DNA of 64,000 nt from Neodidymelliopsis sp. IMI 364377 (GCA_027946375.1 JAPEUT010000024.1:94758-158757); one strand, 5' to 3'. Positions 1 through 12,716 are shown, counted from the stretch's first letter. A program made the numbers and translations. The notes: a model not told the origin generated them from the letters alone.

Positions 1-50
1 TTATAGTTTGGTCCTTCCGCAACAGCATGGTAGTAACACGCATTAACCAG

Positions 51-1336
51 CACGCAAGGCCAAAGCCCCGAAAGCCGACCAGTCCTCCGTCAAATCAACA
101 GCCTCCACAGGCTCCGACCCACCTCGCCGCCTTCCCCTCCCGCCTCCTCCAAAAATCCTTCCCCCGCCTCCTCCCCGCCAGCCTCGCCCCGGAAGCTCAA
201 CAGACGCCGGCCCTCTACGCCGTCGCCTCACAAGTCCGGTGACCTCCACAGTGGGCACCTCCACGGAAACAGCCGTCGCGACTCATCCTCCCAGTCCGGA
301 CGCGACGAAGGATTGGGAAAAGCTAAGGAGAGTAATAATCCCAGAGAAGCCGCGCGCAGAGGAAGTGGAGGCGCCGAAGCCACTCCCAGTCCTCGAAGAG
401 CGCCGCCAAAGCTCAGAAGACGGGTCTCACCTACAGCAGCATAGAGAGGCGCAGAACGAGACGAGTCTGATGACCAACGGGTCAGCACGTCAATCACCAC
501 CGCGGCGTGGCATCTGGCAGTGGGCGAGGGCGGGCACAGGGAGGTCGAACATAATAGGCAGGTTGCCGCATCCAGACTGGAAAGGACCAGCGTCAGCTTC
601 AAAAGCTGAAGGCTTGGTCGTGAATGGCGCACAAGAAAACGGCAAGACAACAGACTCGTACGACGACTTTGACATACCGTCGGCGACTGCTACCGAGCCA
701 GACAATCTGGAACGACAAGAAGCAGCTGCAGCTGCCAAGATTGAAGGCTTGGGCATATCCAGCCTGGGTACCATGATGTCGCCAAACGACTTCTCTCAGA
801 CGAAGCGATCTTCAGACGATCTTATCGCTAACGCCTCCGAGACCACCGGCTCCCCTTCGCCAAGAATTATGAGGCACGAAGTATGGACAAATGGAAACGA
901 CACCACGCCAACGAACTCCAAACCTACTTCGCCAACAACGCCCGATACGCCAACACCACCACAGCGCAGAACAGACTCGATAATGGAAGTCCCCAAACCA
1001 AGGGAGAACAAAGAATCACAAACATTGCAGAAAACACAGAAACTGTGGACAGATAGCGAAGATGCTTCTGGCACCCCACCAATGAACAATCCAAATACAC
1101 CCGATATTGCAACGGATGAGCACCGCGCACCTGGGTCCGCATCAGCAAAATCAAGTTCAGACCATACAAAAACACCAAAGGACTCCCAAGCAGACGCTGA
1201 TGACACGCCTTCATCTGCGCCCGCGAAAACAAAAGATACTTCGACATCCACTCAGCGCCGAATCCCAACTTACAAGATCGCTCTTGCGTCTAGCCTTCTT
1301 TCGCCCGCAAGGAGGAGTGCCTCTGCGGCGCACTAA
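51..1336 (+). CDS. Low-complexity Ser/Thr/Pro-rich protein, 3' part (5' end outside window)
   Basis: I do not recognise a family. The frame is open from about 47 to the TAA at 1334-1336. A plausible intron acceptor (taaccag, ending at 50) precedes it and an in-frame stop lies just upstream, so the last exon probably starts at 51 and earlier exons lie left of the window. The exon opens with proline runs and basic residues, then becomes rich in Ser, Thr, Pro, Asp and Glu, with many TP and SP steps. It looks intrinsically disordered, with no membrane segment and no globular domain. The ATG at 239 is internal, because coding-like proline-rich sequence continues upstream of it. The gene converges on SEC5, with 176 nt between the two stop codons. 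Confidence 0.6.
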
Positions 1337-1512
1337 TACTTACACGTACATGATTTTGATACCCCATAGCACCACATGACGAAGCAAAGGAGTTTTGGCG
1401 GATTGATGTAAGCACGATATATGTACATGATACGAAGCTTTGGAACAATACGATACAATACACGCCATCTACATCCAGCTACGCCTTCTCGATCCATGTA
1501 CCATCTTGTCAC

Positions 1513-4500
1513 TCACCGCCGTCCACGCTCTTCCTCAACAAGAGGAGCAGCCCCAACTACCGTACCTCTCTTGACCCTCTTGAAACAGATAAATTGCCCC
1601 CTCGTCCCATCTCTCAATCGCTTCAACCCAATACGCAACCCTCCCAACTCATCCTGCAACGCCACCCTCGCTCCATTATCCGTCTTCTGATCCAGCACCT
1701 GATAGATATCTGTCTGCGTCTGACTCGCCTTGTCCGTGGTGTAGCTCGCCAGCGTCTGAGAAATAAACTCAACATCCAGCGTTGCCTGCATGAGCTGCGG
1801 CAGCGAGATGGCAGGTAACCGCGGCGACGAAAACGTGCTAATGAGCGACGTTGTCGTGCTCTCAAACAGTGCTTTCAAGATACGCGGCGTGAGGGGACTA
1901 TTAGGCGACGTGGTCGAGGTAAGCGAGTGAATAGTGACAAGATGCAGCAGCACGGTGGAAACATAGGGACTTGGATCTAGATCTGCGACGCTTGTTTTTC
2001 CATCACGCGCTGCAGCTGCCCACGAGGGGGAGAAGATGCCGGATTCGATCCAGGCGTGGATTTGCAAGGCGTGCGGCTTCGTGTAGGATTTGAAGAGCTG
2101 CGTGTCGAGTTGCGAGAGCACGTCGCGGATGCGCGCTGTTTCGTCAGTGAGTTGCACCGAGAAGAGGGTTTCGAAGAGGGAGAGGAGGTGCGGGCTTATT
2201 TCGGATTGGAAGTGGGACATGTTGGAGAGGGTGAGGAGGAGGCGCGTTGACTGGGTGTATTAGTTTGGGTTCTTTGGTATTGAGTGGTGGTCTTACGCGG
2301 TTGTTGGCGTCGACTTTGCCCCATTCTCCGTCGAGGTCTTCTTCGCCGTCAATGGTGAGGTCGTCGCCTTTTGTTTGGAAGTCTTCGCCCAGCGCCTTGC
2401 GGCCCATTTCCGCGCACTCTACCATGCCGCTTAGTGTGCGGTAGAGACTTGTCACGAACTGGCTTCTGAGCATCTGGAGCAGCTTGTTGCTCGGCGGAAC
2501 CACAACGTCTACAGATGTCTTGCTCGATGCTTCCACGTACATGATCTTCTGGAGGTGGTTGAGCAGGAAGGATTGGACTGCCAGGAAGCGCCGCGGTAGG
2601 TTGGTGGTGTCCTTGCGATCCGCATTGCGAGTCCAGTCTTCCAGTACCTTCAGCTTCTCGGCATCAGTGTTCCATGCTGCGCATACGGCGGATATGCAGC
2701 GTTCGCGAACGCCACCAACGAGCAGGCGCAGAGCCTCGTCCAAGCGCGAGCTAGGTCCAGTCTCAGGGAGACGCAGAGACGCCAGCTCGTTTGCGGCTGT
2801 GCCCACGAGAATCAACGACTTGGAGAGGTAGTGCGAGCCTGAAAGGGCGTTGGAGTGTGGTGGCCAGAAAGCGTATTTCTCCCATGTCTCGCCTCGGCTG
2901 GGTGACGGCGGCGGTACATTGTTAGGGTCAAACTTGAATCTCGAACCTGCTGTTGGGCTCAGAGCGGCGGTGAGCGGTGTTCTTGGCGTAGTGGGCGTTG
3001 GTGTAGTGGGCATAGGTGAGAAGAGCGCCGACACATCCTCGATTGGAGGGTCCGAGAAGAACGAGTACAGATGCTCACGGATGATATTGATTAGCTCTGC
3101 GGTACCCTTCTCAAGCTGGATCTTGTTCTGGTCCGTAAGCTTGTGGTGTACGGATGACTGGTTTTGGTAACCTGTAGGCATGTTTCGCTGGGCGCGACCG
3201 CTCATGAACGAGTGTGCAATGTCCCAGTACTCAATCAGCTCACCAAGAAGGCCGCCCCTCGTCGAGAGAAGTGTCGTCATGGAGGCATGGACGTGCTCCC
3301 AGAATTCGATGACCTTCGGTGCGTCGAGCTTTGAGGGCTCGGCTGCGGAGCTACTACTGGAGGGAACGGCTCGCAGATGCTTCTGCAATAGCCGCAAGCT
3401 TGGCTTCTCGCCATTAGCAAGATGGCGGCGTAGAACCTCTATCTCGACTCGAGATCGTTCGCAGAGAATGTTGAGACGGGACTTGAGGTGCTCGTAGCGT
3501 GACAGAAGCCATATCCAGATTGGGCTGTCTTCGACGCCAAGCTCAAGCATGATGGAGATGAGGCTCATGTACTCGTCTGACTTTGTATCCTCTGTACCAG
3601 TTTGGTGCTTGGTGAAGTGCGTGGCTGCCAGCCGCTTCCAAGCGTCCCTCTTGAAATGCTCGATCTGGTGTTCAACGTCGGCCCACATCCTCGCGGTGAC
3701 AACGATTTGGTGGATCTGTGCGTCGGCGAGGGGCATCTTGGAATAGTTTGCTTGTTCGACAATGTATCTTGCATCTTCGGTGTACTTTCGCGCTCGCTTG
3801 TACTCCTCGATGATGGTCTCGTGGTCCTTGCGGCGAATCGCGTCCTGTATGGTAGACCCCACCTCGAACAGCCCACGATTGTTCTCGACCGACTCCAGAA
3901 TGGCCTTCAGCGTCTCTTCCTTGTCGCGACCGCCCAAGGCAGGACCCCAAACTTCCTCAGCCTTGACCGCAACCTCGGTGAGGGGCACCTTGATGCCGTG
4001 CACACCGTACTCGCTCTCCTTAACCAGGGCATTCTTCTTCTTCTCGACCGGCACAGGCTGGAGAGAGATGCTGGACTTTCTACCTGAGAAGCTGGTGCGG
4101 CTGACACCCCGGGTGTGTCCTGCCTTTGGCGGTTCCTGCTCCTTGCCCTGCTCTCGCATTTCGTTGTAGACACGGTCGATGGTGGCCTTTGCGCCTACGA
4201 AGCGCTCGAAATTTGTTTCGACGAGGACCTTGAGGGAGGCCGACTTTTGCTCGATGGAGCGCGAGAGGAAGTCGAGACCCTGGAGCAGCGTGTCGGTGGA
4301 GGCATCGCTGTGGACTTGGGAGAGGAAGAGCGAGGGCGAGAAGGTGGTGGAGCTGAGGAGGAAGCGGTTGCCTGTGTTGTTGAGTTAGAATGCGTGCTGC
4401 TGCTGCTGCGTGCTCGTCGAGTCACGTGTGGACATACATACGCAGCTTGATGTCGTCCTCGACCGACAGGTTGCGCGCGCGCAGGACCTGGACGACACTC

Positions 4501-4781
4501 GGGTACATGCCCAGCGGGTCCTGCTCGTCCTTCTGCACCAGCGTCTCCACGCCATCCTTGGACCGCTCTGCGCCCGGGACCTGCCGGGAGAAGCGCGACC
4601 TGTCCTCTAGCACCGAGTACCGCGATCGTGACCGGCGCACTGGCAACGGCTTTGCTTCTGGCGCCTCATCTTGCGAGAGCTCGTCCTCGTCGGCCGCGTC
4701 CTTCTCTTCGGGCCATGCTGCGGGGTAGAGCGTCGTGAGGTTGTACTTGTTGAGGATCTCGGTTTCGATGGACGAGTTCAT
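1513..4781 (-). CDS. SEC5: Exocyst complex component Sec5
   Basis: Sec5 is a subunit of the exocyst, the complex that tethers secretory vesicles to the plasma membrane at sites of polarised growth. Three exons: 4442-4781, 2297-4371 and 1513-2250, giving 1050 residues, a normal fungal length. The start at 4781 opens the Sec5-type N-terminus, which includes YNLTTLYP and WPEEKD. Exon 2 carries the conserved segment around LFLSQVH and VETNFERFVGAKATIDRVY. The remainder is the helical rod, broken by a Ser/Pro-rich linker around PMPTTPTPTTP. The introns are 70 and 46 nt, with donors GTATGT and GTAAGA and a ctaac branch in the first. A divergent gene starts 700 nt upstream. The family call rests on N-terminal motifs and overall layout. 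Confidence 0.88.
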
Positions 4782-5481
4782 GGCGACAGCAGCGTGCCAG
4801 GGCAGGCATCCGTGTTGTGTATCTATTGTCGTCAAGTCTACACGCAACACCAGGTCTCGCAAGTGACAGCTGGTCGCGACCGCCAATCAGAGCTCTGTGC
4901 TTAGCGTGCCTATTTCGGCCAGCTCCATGAAGCCTCACGCATTGACGCAGCTCACTCTCCAGACACACCTACTACCAATACACACATCTGTCCGTCTTCT
5001 TGTGCATGCCATGGTTGTTTCCTCTCAATCTTCAGTATCGTCATGGAACAAAGTTTGGTCATCTCCAGCAGCTCCTACATTGCATCCATGGTCAATCACC
5101 TCCCATACTCAATGGCCATCTGCAGTACATCATCACGCTCGATAGTAAGAGCAATGGCGGCAAATGATACTATATCATCTCTCACTTGTTACTTCAAACC
5201 TGGTCTGCAGCTATACAGCGCGTCATCCTGGCGCAATGTGAAGCCTACCGACCTCTCTTACCTCTGATATTGCTCAACGTTGCGTTACATCTTCATACAA
5301 TCTCACTACTGCACATACACTCTTGTCCTGTGGCAGTATATAAACTCCGACTCTGCGTCTTCTTCCCTTCTCTCTCCATCATACCCACTTCTGCTTTTGT
5401 CGACTCTCATTCTGATTACCATATCTCCTTCGCAAACGTATCCTCCACTACACCACGGACGACTACCAAGGTCAGAGCATC
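4782..5481. promoter_or_regulatory. Divergent intergenic region between SEC5 and the DUF7587-like gene
   Basis: A 700-nt region between two divergent starts. A TATATAAA element lies at 5337-5344 on the plus strand, about 138 nt before the ATG at 5482. A long pyrimidine-rich stretch follows it, the usual layout of a fungal core promoter and leader. No equally clear TATA element was seen for SEC5. I see no ORF of note here. Confidence 0.45.
5337..5344 (+). promoter_or_regulatory. TATA box of the DUF7587-like gene
   Basis: TATATAAA followed by a C/T-rich leader, about 138 nt upstream of the ATG at 5482. Assigned by sequence and position only. Confidence 0.45.
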
Positions 5482-6825
5482 ATGGACTCTGACATCACTC
5501 CACCGGCCTCTTGTCCGTCTATAGTTTCTGAAATTCCCGTCACGCTGCCCTCAGAAGATGCTGAACTGCCAGATTCGCCTTCTATGCACTCTTCATCGTC
5601 ACAAGAGGATGATGCTGCATCTGAGGAAGTACAGCGAGTCGATGCAGAACATGAGTGCCCAATCCACGACGATGTGGACGCTTGTTACAAACTCGGTCTA
5701 AGCAACGGAACCATCTCACCCAAGGAACGGGATGAGCTCACCTCACGGCTGCTAGAACCGATTGAAATGTAAGTTCCCTCTTGGGAAAGATCCTTTGTAG
5801 CTCCAAGCTGACTTTAACAGAACCTTCAAAAACACGCCTGAAGCTTTACGCAACAACACCACTGGTCACAGCAAGATACTCCCTTCCTCGTTCTTCCGAA
5901 CCTATTACGAGACGTCTGTGACTCTGAGCTCCCGCGTCAGCAAGGACACCCACGTGAAACATAGGGAAAGACACGATTTGAAGATCACAAAGGGCAACGC
6001 CTTCCAGGCTGTTGCTGAAGTCATCTTCGAGCGAGACTTGACCAAACACAGAGTTGAACGACATCTCAAGTGGAACAAAAAACGAGACCCATCTTCTTAC
6101 ATATCCGTCTTCAATGCGCTTGGTCAGTGACCTGCAAAGTTCAAAACAGTTCAAGCTAACATCTCATAGAGCACGCGGAGCGTCGCGCCAACTTTCATTA
6201 CGCCAACAGCCAAAGAATTGGGCATAGAGTATCTATTGCGGAGATCAGCACCGATGGCCTTGTGACAGCAACGTTATCCGCTACTTGCGAAACGACTTGG
6301 AAGGTCTACACAAAAGTCAAACTTGGAGAGACGGTCAAGACGAAGGTCACGACCCATCCGGTCGACATACCAATCTGGATCAGTAGCCACGCTAGGCCCA
6401 AGGACGGGTCATCAATTGGTTCAGAGCAGTTCAAGAAAGCAGGTGCAGAGATTTGGCTGTCTATCACGGAGCTTCGTCAGTCCAACTTGAAGGATCTCCC
6501 TCAAGGTCATGATCGAAGGCACATGATCATGGCCAAAGGTCATCACTATGAGTGGTTGGCTCTCGGTACCATCCCCGAATCTCGTATCGTCAAAGTGATG
6601 CCTTGGGATGGAGCGAAACTTCATGAACATCGCGGACAAAACATCGTGTGGAGCAGATCAAGTGCGGAGCCTTGGATCTACGACTGGGATATGCAGTCCT
6701 GGCGCCTAGACCCAGATCTGTTTGCTCTCGCAAAACACCGGGCAGCAACTTCCTTCACATCTGGAACGCTTGACAAGACAGGCAAGAAGCGAAAGCGGGA
6801 CGGTGATGCTGAGATCGTTGACTAA
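5482..6825 (+). CDS. DUF7587-like fungal protein
   Basis: Three exons: 5482-5768, 5821-6122 and 6170-6825, giving 414 residues. The introns are 52 and 47 nt (donors GTAAGT and GTCAGT), and the second ends after a gctaac branch site. The first 75 residues are acidic and Ser-rich and look disordered. The middle contains SSYISVFNALGEHAERRA, and later comes HHYEWLALGTIPESRIVKV. That pairing, 'I-S-V-F ... H-A' followed by 'H-x-Y-L/W-x-L-x-x-I-P', resembles fungal DUF7587 proteins, whose function is unknown. The C-terminus ends in a basic KKRKR stretch that may be a nuclear signal. The family call is from memory of the pattern and is tentative; the gene structure is firm. No signal peptide or membrane segment is seen. 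Confidence 0.7.
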
Positions 6826-7916
6826 ATCAAGATCTGCAACGAGCCCCTCATCATGGACCTTACGATTATCCGACCTTATTACAACCCCCCAGGCTGTACG
6901 TCAATCTGAAGAGATGACTCGTTTAACGGAGTTTAAATAAATGGTCGATATTGTGTCGACACCACCACGAAAAGTATCGGGACCAAAAGTCAAAGTTCAT
7001 GAGAGCGTCAACGATTGACGCTGCAACGAACTTCCTAGTCTGGAACATTTCCTGTTTTCTTTTCCTTGTTTTTTCTGCTGCGTTCGCGAGGGGTATACTA
7101 TTCTCTTCATTTATTTCTCCTTTCTCTTGCAAGCAGATCTTGATCTTCTCTCAGAGGCTTTCCAACCCGAGGTGATCCCATAAGTATCGAGCGCAATACC
7201 GATCAGTGCGCAGGCATTCAACCCTATATTCAAGTTCTACTCTACCAAATTTCCATCTTCGAATCTATAGTTATCTGCTCATCATGGTCTCCTCTGCCGC
7301 TAACCCTAGGCTACAGGTCCAAAATGCAAGTGCCGTTTGGTTTAAATGGAGTAGTATCGAGAAAATAACAATTGCAAGTCATATCATCCTGCTTCTGTAT
7401 TTTGTCCAACGACGTCCTCGCGTATGCCTTACGATTGGACGACCACATGGACCCCGCAGGGCTACCTGACACTTTGTACCATAGAAGCAGCACTTTCGAA
7501 GATGTCATCCTGAAAGTGACTTGACCGCATCGCAGGAAGCAGCTTAGCTGTAGCTGATTGCCAACGCCAAGTTCGTGAATCCGCTAGAGTTATGTCGATT
7601 GCGATTTACAAACGCTACGAGGCTCCTAGTAGTCTTCAACATGCGGGCTCACTGTGTGGTGTGAATTTACACCATTCGTAGATAGAAGAGCAATCACTAT
7701 ACAAGGGCTTAGGGAAGCCACACACTGAGCTCTTCACAGAACCTCCATTCGCATATTCACCGCTAACCACGAAGCCTCTTCAATCACCTCTCTTCAAACA
7801 CACCTACCTATAAGATGCCACCCTACCTCCCCAGACCACGTCAGCAAAACACATCATCAACACTGACCACATCAGCAACACTAATTAATTCATTACCTTG
7901 AGATCCACAGCGCAGC
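6826..7916. other. Intergenic region, no gene seen
   Basis: About 1.1 kb with only short ORFs that have no family motif and no convincing splice extension. The last 200 nt, before the zinc-finger microprotein, is rich in C, A and T, as in a fungal leader. Confidence 0.5.
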
Positions 7917-8102
7917 ATGCCCGCACGAACCTCCACCAACCCAGCCAAAACGTTGCAGTCCTGGTACTGCGGGTTCTGTCGGCTCGAACAAGATGGTAGA
8001 ACCGAGGCGTGTGATAACTGCGGCTTGTTGAGAGGCACGGGGGCAGATGGTGAGCAGCCAAAACGGCCGGACATGCGGTTTTTTGGATCGAAGAGAGGGT
8101 AA
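7917..8102 (+). CDS. 61-residue RanBP2-type zinc-finger microprotein
   Basis: A single-exon ORF of 61 residues starting at ATG 7917. Residues 17-37 contain W-x-C-x2-C-x10-C-x2-C (SWYCGFC followed ten residues later by CDNC). This is the exact spacing of a RanBP2/NZF zinc finger, a fold that in other proteins binds ubiquitin, single-stranded RNA or Ran. The protein is almost nothing but this one finger, plus a short Arg/Lys-rich tail. No intron is needed, and the following sequence is AT-rich and non-coding. Tiny single-finger proteins of this type are easily missed by gene callers. The fold assignment is good; the partner or role is unknown. Confidence 0.6.
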   Translation: MPARTSTNPAKTLQSWYCGFCRLEQDGRTEACDNCGLLRGTGADGEQPKRPDMRFFGSKRG

Positions 8103-9435
8103 GGGAAGCTTTGAGCTTGGAAGGTGGGTTTTAGATGGATGGAAATGGGGGTAGGTATGGCGAGTAGAGACTGGGTGTAAAACGATGAGGAGACGGATAT
8201 ATGGAAGAAGGTGGATCAAACAGGAAGTTTAGGTATGGAGTACCTCTGTACCTGGTATAGGTAGTGAATTAGTGGAAGAGTTGGTAGATCAGAAAGCGTA
8301 AACTGTAATTTGAATTGCGGTTGCGCTTTCGTAAAGTCACAATAGGTTAGATGTAGAGAATCCTGCTTTGCGGTGTTTGTGTTAATAATAACCTCTGTAG
8401 CGTGAACGATTGCAAGGTTGGGTAGCTGAAACACTAGCGTGCTTTCTGAGCCCAGCTTTCCTCGTCCTGCTCTCGATCCTCAATATGTTAACGCACACAA
8501 CGCACAAACTCAATCACGACTCAAGTCTCCCTCATTGCACAGGTATATGTGATAGCAGTGATGAATCATGTTCAAGTCCAGATTGCACCACCAGAACCCA
8601 ATCCCGTTAGCGCATCCTTCTAGTCCTCTGACTGCAGAACATTCCCCGCGCAACAGGCTGACTTTGGCTACTCGCTCGGTGAGTTTGCGCCTTCCTGCAT
8701 GCTTCAAATACAACCCAGGGCTAATCATCGGGATACAGCTGACGTCGCTCGTTCTTGAGCTAGACCCGGAGCTCTCTCCGTATAACGTGCTACATGCGTC
8801 TTCTGTCAAGCTTCGAGAAAAGTCCTTCTGCAGGGCAGTGCTCAACCTGGATCTAGAGCTGGTAATCATTCGCCGAATCCCGCCCATTAAGCTTCGAGAG
8901 TTAGCCGCATGAGTACATCCCCTGGCTCCAGCTGCAGACTAGAAAGGTTGGTGTGGCTAGTTTTGAGCTTGTGGCAATGGCCCCCTCGCCAGACTTCCCC
9001 AGCTAAGGAGGATGGCCACACTGGTCCTTATCCAGCAGCTTCGTTTGTGTCCGTCGCTTACCACGTGCAAAGACCCATCCACTAGAGAGATCTACAAACT
9101 GCAAGGTTCAACCAGAATCCTCGGGATCCGCTTTTCGATGCGTTACTGTCACGACGCCCGACTCATGTGTGGCTTGTAGTCTTGACGGCGTGTACGGCTT
9201 CCGCTATTGACACCTCATGCCGGTGCCGCGATGCTTTCTGATTGGTTGCTCAAACCGTTGAAGTTAAACTTGTGACATGCTCTAAACTCAGGTTGATTAC
9301 AGCCGATTAAGTTCAAGAAACCTTCCAGCGACTTGAGGAACCAAGGTTTTCAGCTTCTAATTTCTTAAAAGGTACTTCCGCCGCGAACGGTCCCTGACAG
9401 ATGCTGTCTCACCCTGGAAAAACACCTCGGGGATC
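8103..9435. other. Intergenic region, no gene seen
   Basis: About 1.3 kb. An ORF of 114 codons on the plus strand (8568-8912) overlaps one of 125 codons on the minus strand. Neither shows a family motif, a signal peptide or splice-supported extension, so I leave both unannotated. Confidence 0.45.
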
Positions 9436-11297
9436 ATGGGTATACGTTCGCTGGTCGTCGTATTTTTATGCGTGTTGGCATTTCTCAATGTCGAGGTCTT
9501 GGCAGCTGGACTCAGCTCTGGAGGGTTGACCATTGCTGATATCCCAGCATGTGGTGTGAGTCTAACGCATAGTCCCAAAGACGGTTTATGTGCTGACACT
9601 ATCTCAGCTTCGATGTTTGGTCCTCAAGGTTCCCTCAAGTGGGTGCGCGGTCACAGATGTTGAATGTGTTTGTTCGAGCGAACCGCTTACGCACGAACTG
9701 GCTGCATGCTTACTAGCAAACTGTACAATGCAAGAATCGTTAGGTATGCTCATTATACCAGCAGCGGAGATTATTGCAAACTAACAGTGCTCGAGACACT
9801 TCAAGAGTACAAGCGGACCTTTGTCACCTGTCCGAAGAATCGAAGACCCAGGAAGTGATCCTGTACACAAGCATTGTCTACTCTGTCGCCTTTCTCTCCT
9901 TCGCATTGAGAATTGCAGGGAAAGCAGTGTCGAAAAGACTGTCTTGGGATGATGCAACAGTAGTTGCGGCTCTGCTCTTGACAGTCATACCCCTCGGTTG
10001 CGTCCTCGACGTGGCCATGAAAGGCTTTGGTGAGCATCTTTGGAACCTCAAGGATGGGAAGTTGCTACCCATATTACGTTATCGTAAGTTCCACACTGTA
10101 GGTCAAATGCGAAGTACTGACAACACCCAGTCTACATCTCCTGGTCTACATATATTGTTGTACTGTGTATGATCAAGGTATCTTTGGTCTTATTCTACCT
10201 GGAGATCTTTAAGACTAGAAAGTTCCAGATCACAGCCTACATCTTCCTCGCATACATGATCATCAACAGCTTGGTCGTCTTATTCTTCGCTATCTTCGCT
10301 TGCAGACCCGTATCTTCTTTCTGGAACCGGGAAATCAAAGGCCAATGCATCGATATCCAGGCCATGGCATACGCGAACTCAGCTTCCGCTCTTGTACAAG
10401 ACGTTTGTCTGCTGATCCTGCCGCTGGTTTTTATCAGCAATCTTCAGATGAAGCGTTACCGCAAAGTTGCTGTTGGGTTCATGTTCTGCATTGGTACTTT
10501 GTGAGTAATCAAACTCCATTACAGAGCTTATTTGTACTAACCGAAACAGTGGCTGCATCGCTACTATCATGCGATTACCCTCCCTCAGTACATTCAAGAT
10601 CTCGATCGATCCTTCTTGGGACTACGTTCCCGTTACAATATGGACAGAACTTGAGCTCGCGGCCGGCTTCTTATGCGTCTCACTACCATCTATACGTATG
10701 CTTTTAGTGAGATTGCTCCCGAATAAGGTTAAGGAGTTCTTGTCCAACATCACCCGTCCTTCACAAGGAAGAAGCAACCCTACTCCACAGGCTGTGACAC
10801 CGTCCAAGGAACAGCGCCAATGGAAAAAGCCATCCTCCTGGATCAACATATCTGCGAACAGCACGCTCGAGTCGAAAGGTGATGGTGGATACATGGAACC
10901 CTTGACCCTGGGCTCAGGAGTACGAGGAAGCTTTATGAGCGCATTCTGGAATCGAAGTACCACAATGACCTCGCAATTTTCGCACCTGCGTAGTGGCTCT
11001 AGGAGACTTGACTCATCTATGAGTAATTACAGTGAGGGCGGTATTGCTGTAACCAGACCTCCATACCAAGAAGGAAGAAACTTCAGTACGCTTGATCAGG
11101 TCGAGATGCTAGACGTCCCGAAGTCACATAAACATACCAATGCATCTTGCAGGAGTTGCAGTAGCGATGATGGGAACATCACAGCGCTTCCACAGATAGG
11201 GTGCATACCAGAAGGCTCCTACTCGAACACTAGCCTCACGAGGAACCATCCAGCGCCGGTCCCACAATGGCCAGGCCACGAGAAAGGGATGGTATGA
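9436..11297 (+). CDS. CFEM-domain 7TM receptor (Pth11-like, fungal rhodopsin domain)
   Basis: A membrane receptor of the Pth11-like class, which in plant-associated fungi senses surface or host cues. Five exons: 9436-9555, 9608-9738, 9788-10083, 10131-10500 and 10550-11297, giving 554 residues. Residues 1-24 form a signal peptide. Residues about 30-96 form a CFEM domain with eight cysteines (39, 43, 53, 60, 62, 74, 79 and 96), including the CVC pair. A seven-helix rhodopsin-like domain follows, with SWSTYIVVLCMIKVSLVLFY and FACRPVSSFW, the latter typical of the family. The tail of about 200 residues is cytoplasmic and Ser/Thr-rich. Intron 2 needs a GTTAGG donor to keep frame and give the eighth cysteine; a better-looking GTATGC five bases on leads to a stop. 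A second 7TM gene lies at 17.1 kb. Confidence 0.88.
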
Positions 11298-12716
11298 TCT
11301 GTCTAATGAACCTATAGTACATTAATGAAATTGTCTATACAGTGGATTATTATCACATGCTCTGTGAGTCGCAAACATGCTAATTTGCGAGGCCATCCCA
11401 CCAGCCTTATCACACCGCTGCCACCACAGCGTCGCTATGCTCCTCATCAATCTTCGCCCAGTCCACCGATAGCGTAAGAACGATATCCATCCCAAGCGCA
11501 ATACTCACGACATCCTCTCGATGTATATAACTCAAGACGCCCTGCTGCCTCATTGTAACGACAAGTTGGCTATCCAGCAAAACCTCTTTGTTGGCGCCTA
11601 GAGCCTTGCTCTCTATTCTAATCGACTGCTTGGAAAGGAAGGCGTGATGCATCGTAAGATCTATTGGCAACGTTGGCTTTTGACTCAATCTAAGTGAGGA
11701 AACATCACATACCCATCCCAACCCCGTCAACTTGCTTTTCAGCGTTATGGTCCATAATCATTTCCCTGCAAGACTAAACCCGTACATAGGGCTTTCTAGA
11801 TTGAAGTCACCTTCACTATCGCATAACTTCTTGCCCATCTACAGTTCTGAAACTCGCCTCTTTCCGGCTCTCGCCAACAAGCTGCATGAAGGGCTGGCCA
11901 TGCCTACCACCTGGCGTCGCACGTGTAATGTCGTAGGAATTGTGTTCCCACTTTCATGTTTCGCGGTCTTTGGTGTTAAAGGTTTCGGGTTGTTGTGCGG
12001 TGAAGCCAGGCACCATTATAAAGCCCGGAGCGGGCACGTTGACAGTCGACTGGCCATTGTTTACACTTTGGCGATGTTTGTTTGTTTTTTTGTGTTTCAG
12101 ATAATCCGCGTCAACAGAGGTACCTAGGTCAATCCATTTAGGCATCCAGCAAGACGCCATAGTGTGGGGCTGTGTTCATGTGAAGTCGTACGGGGAATGC
12201 GCGGATAGAATATAGACGATCGGCCAAACGGTACATTCGAGGAGTTTGCGTGCATGAACTTGGAAAAGTAAGCACCTTTCAAGTTCCACCTAATGGTTTT
12301 TGATTTATGAAGCTTCGGTGAGATATTTCGAATGTTATACAAGTGGAATTCCTCTGTAATCACGGTGCTGCTCATCGATGGGGGTTCTGAGCGCAATATT
12401 TTCAATGTTTCGTACCACCTCACCAGTTCAGGAGTTCTACGTGTATCGTCGCTGCTACACTTTTAACACACACGGATGCACTGATACAATTGTGTGCAAA
12501 GAGTCATGATAGGAATCCCAAGACTTTTTCACGGACCAAAAATTCAATAATACAATAAACATCTCGAAAGTACAACCTCCTCCTATCTTATTCCAATTAG
12601 TCTCCGAATTAGTAAAACTATTAACGACACCCGGCATCCAACATCCGCTTCAAGTAAAGAAGACTGAAGCAATAGTTTAGCCATCAAGAATTGAAGGTGT
12701 TTCTCTCAACGATATT
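11298..12716. other. Intergenic region with one unassigned minus-strand ORF
   Basis: Mostly without a recognisable gene. The minus-strand stretch 11410-11730 (see its own entry) has coding-like sequence. A plus-strand ORF at 11732-12127 shows no family features. Confidence 0.4.
11410..11730 (-). CDS. Unrecognised 106-residue ORF, possibly the last exon of a gene
   Basis: The open frame encodes up to 106 residues of balanced, non-repetitive composition, with alternating hydrophobic positions that suggest a beta-rich globular fold. I do not recognise a family. The first 14 codons include a tag (cctcacttag, just before the codons for LSQKP) that could be an intron acceptor, so the visible ATG at 11730 may not be the true start. 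I could not find a matching upstream donor with confidence. This may be a small gene, a terminal exon, or chance. Confidence 0.25.
   Translation of the reverse strand: MTGLGWVCDVSSLRLSQKPTLPIDLTMHHAFLSKQSIRIESKALGANKEVLLDSQLVVTMRQQGVLSYIHREDVVSIALGMDIVLTLSVDWAKIDEEHSDAVVAAV

Noticed and set aside
8510..8912. Overlapping ORFs on both strands
   Set aside because: No family motif and no sign of which strand would be coding.
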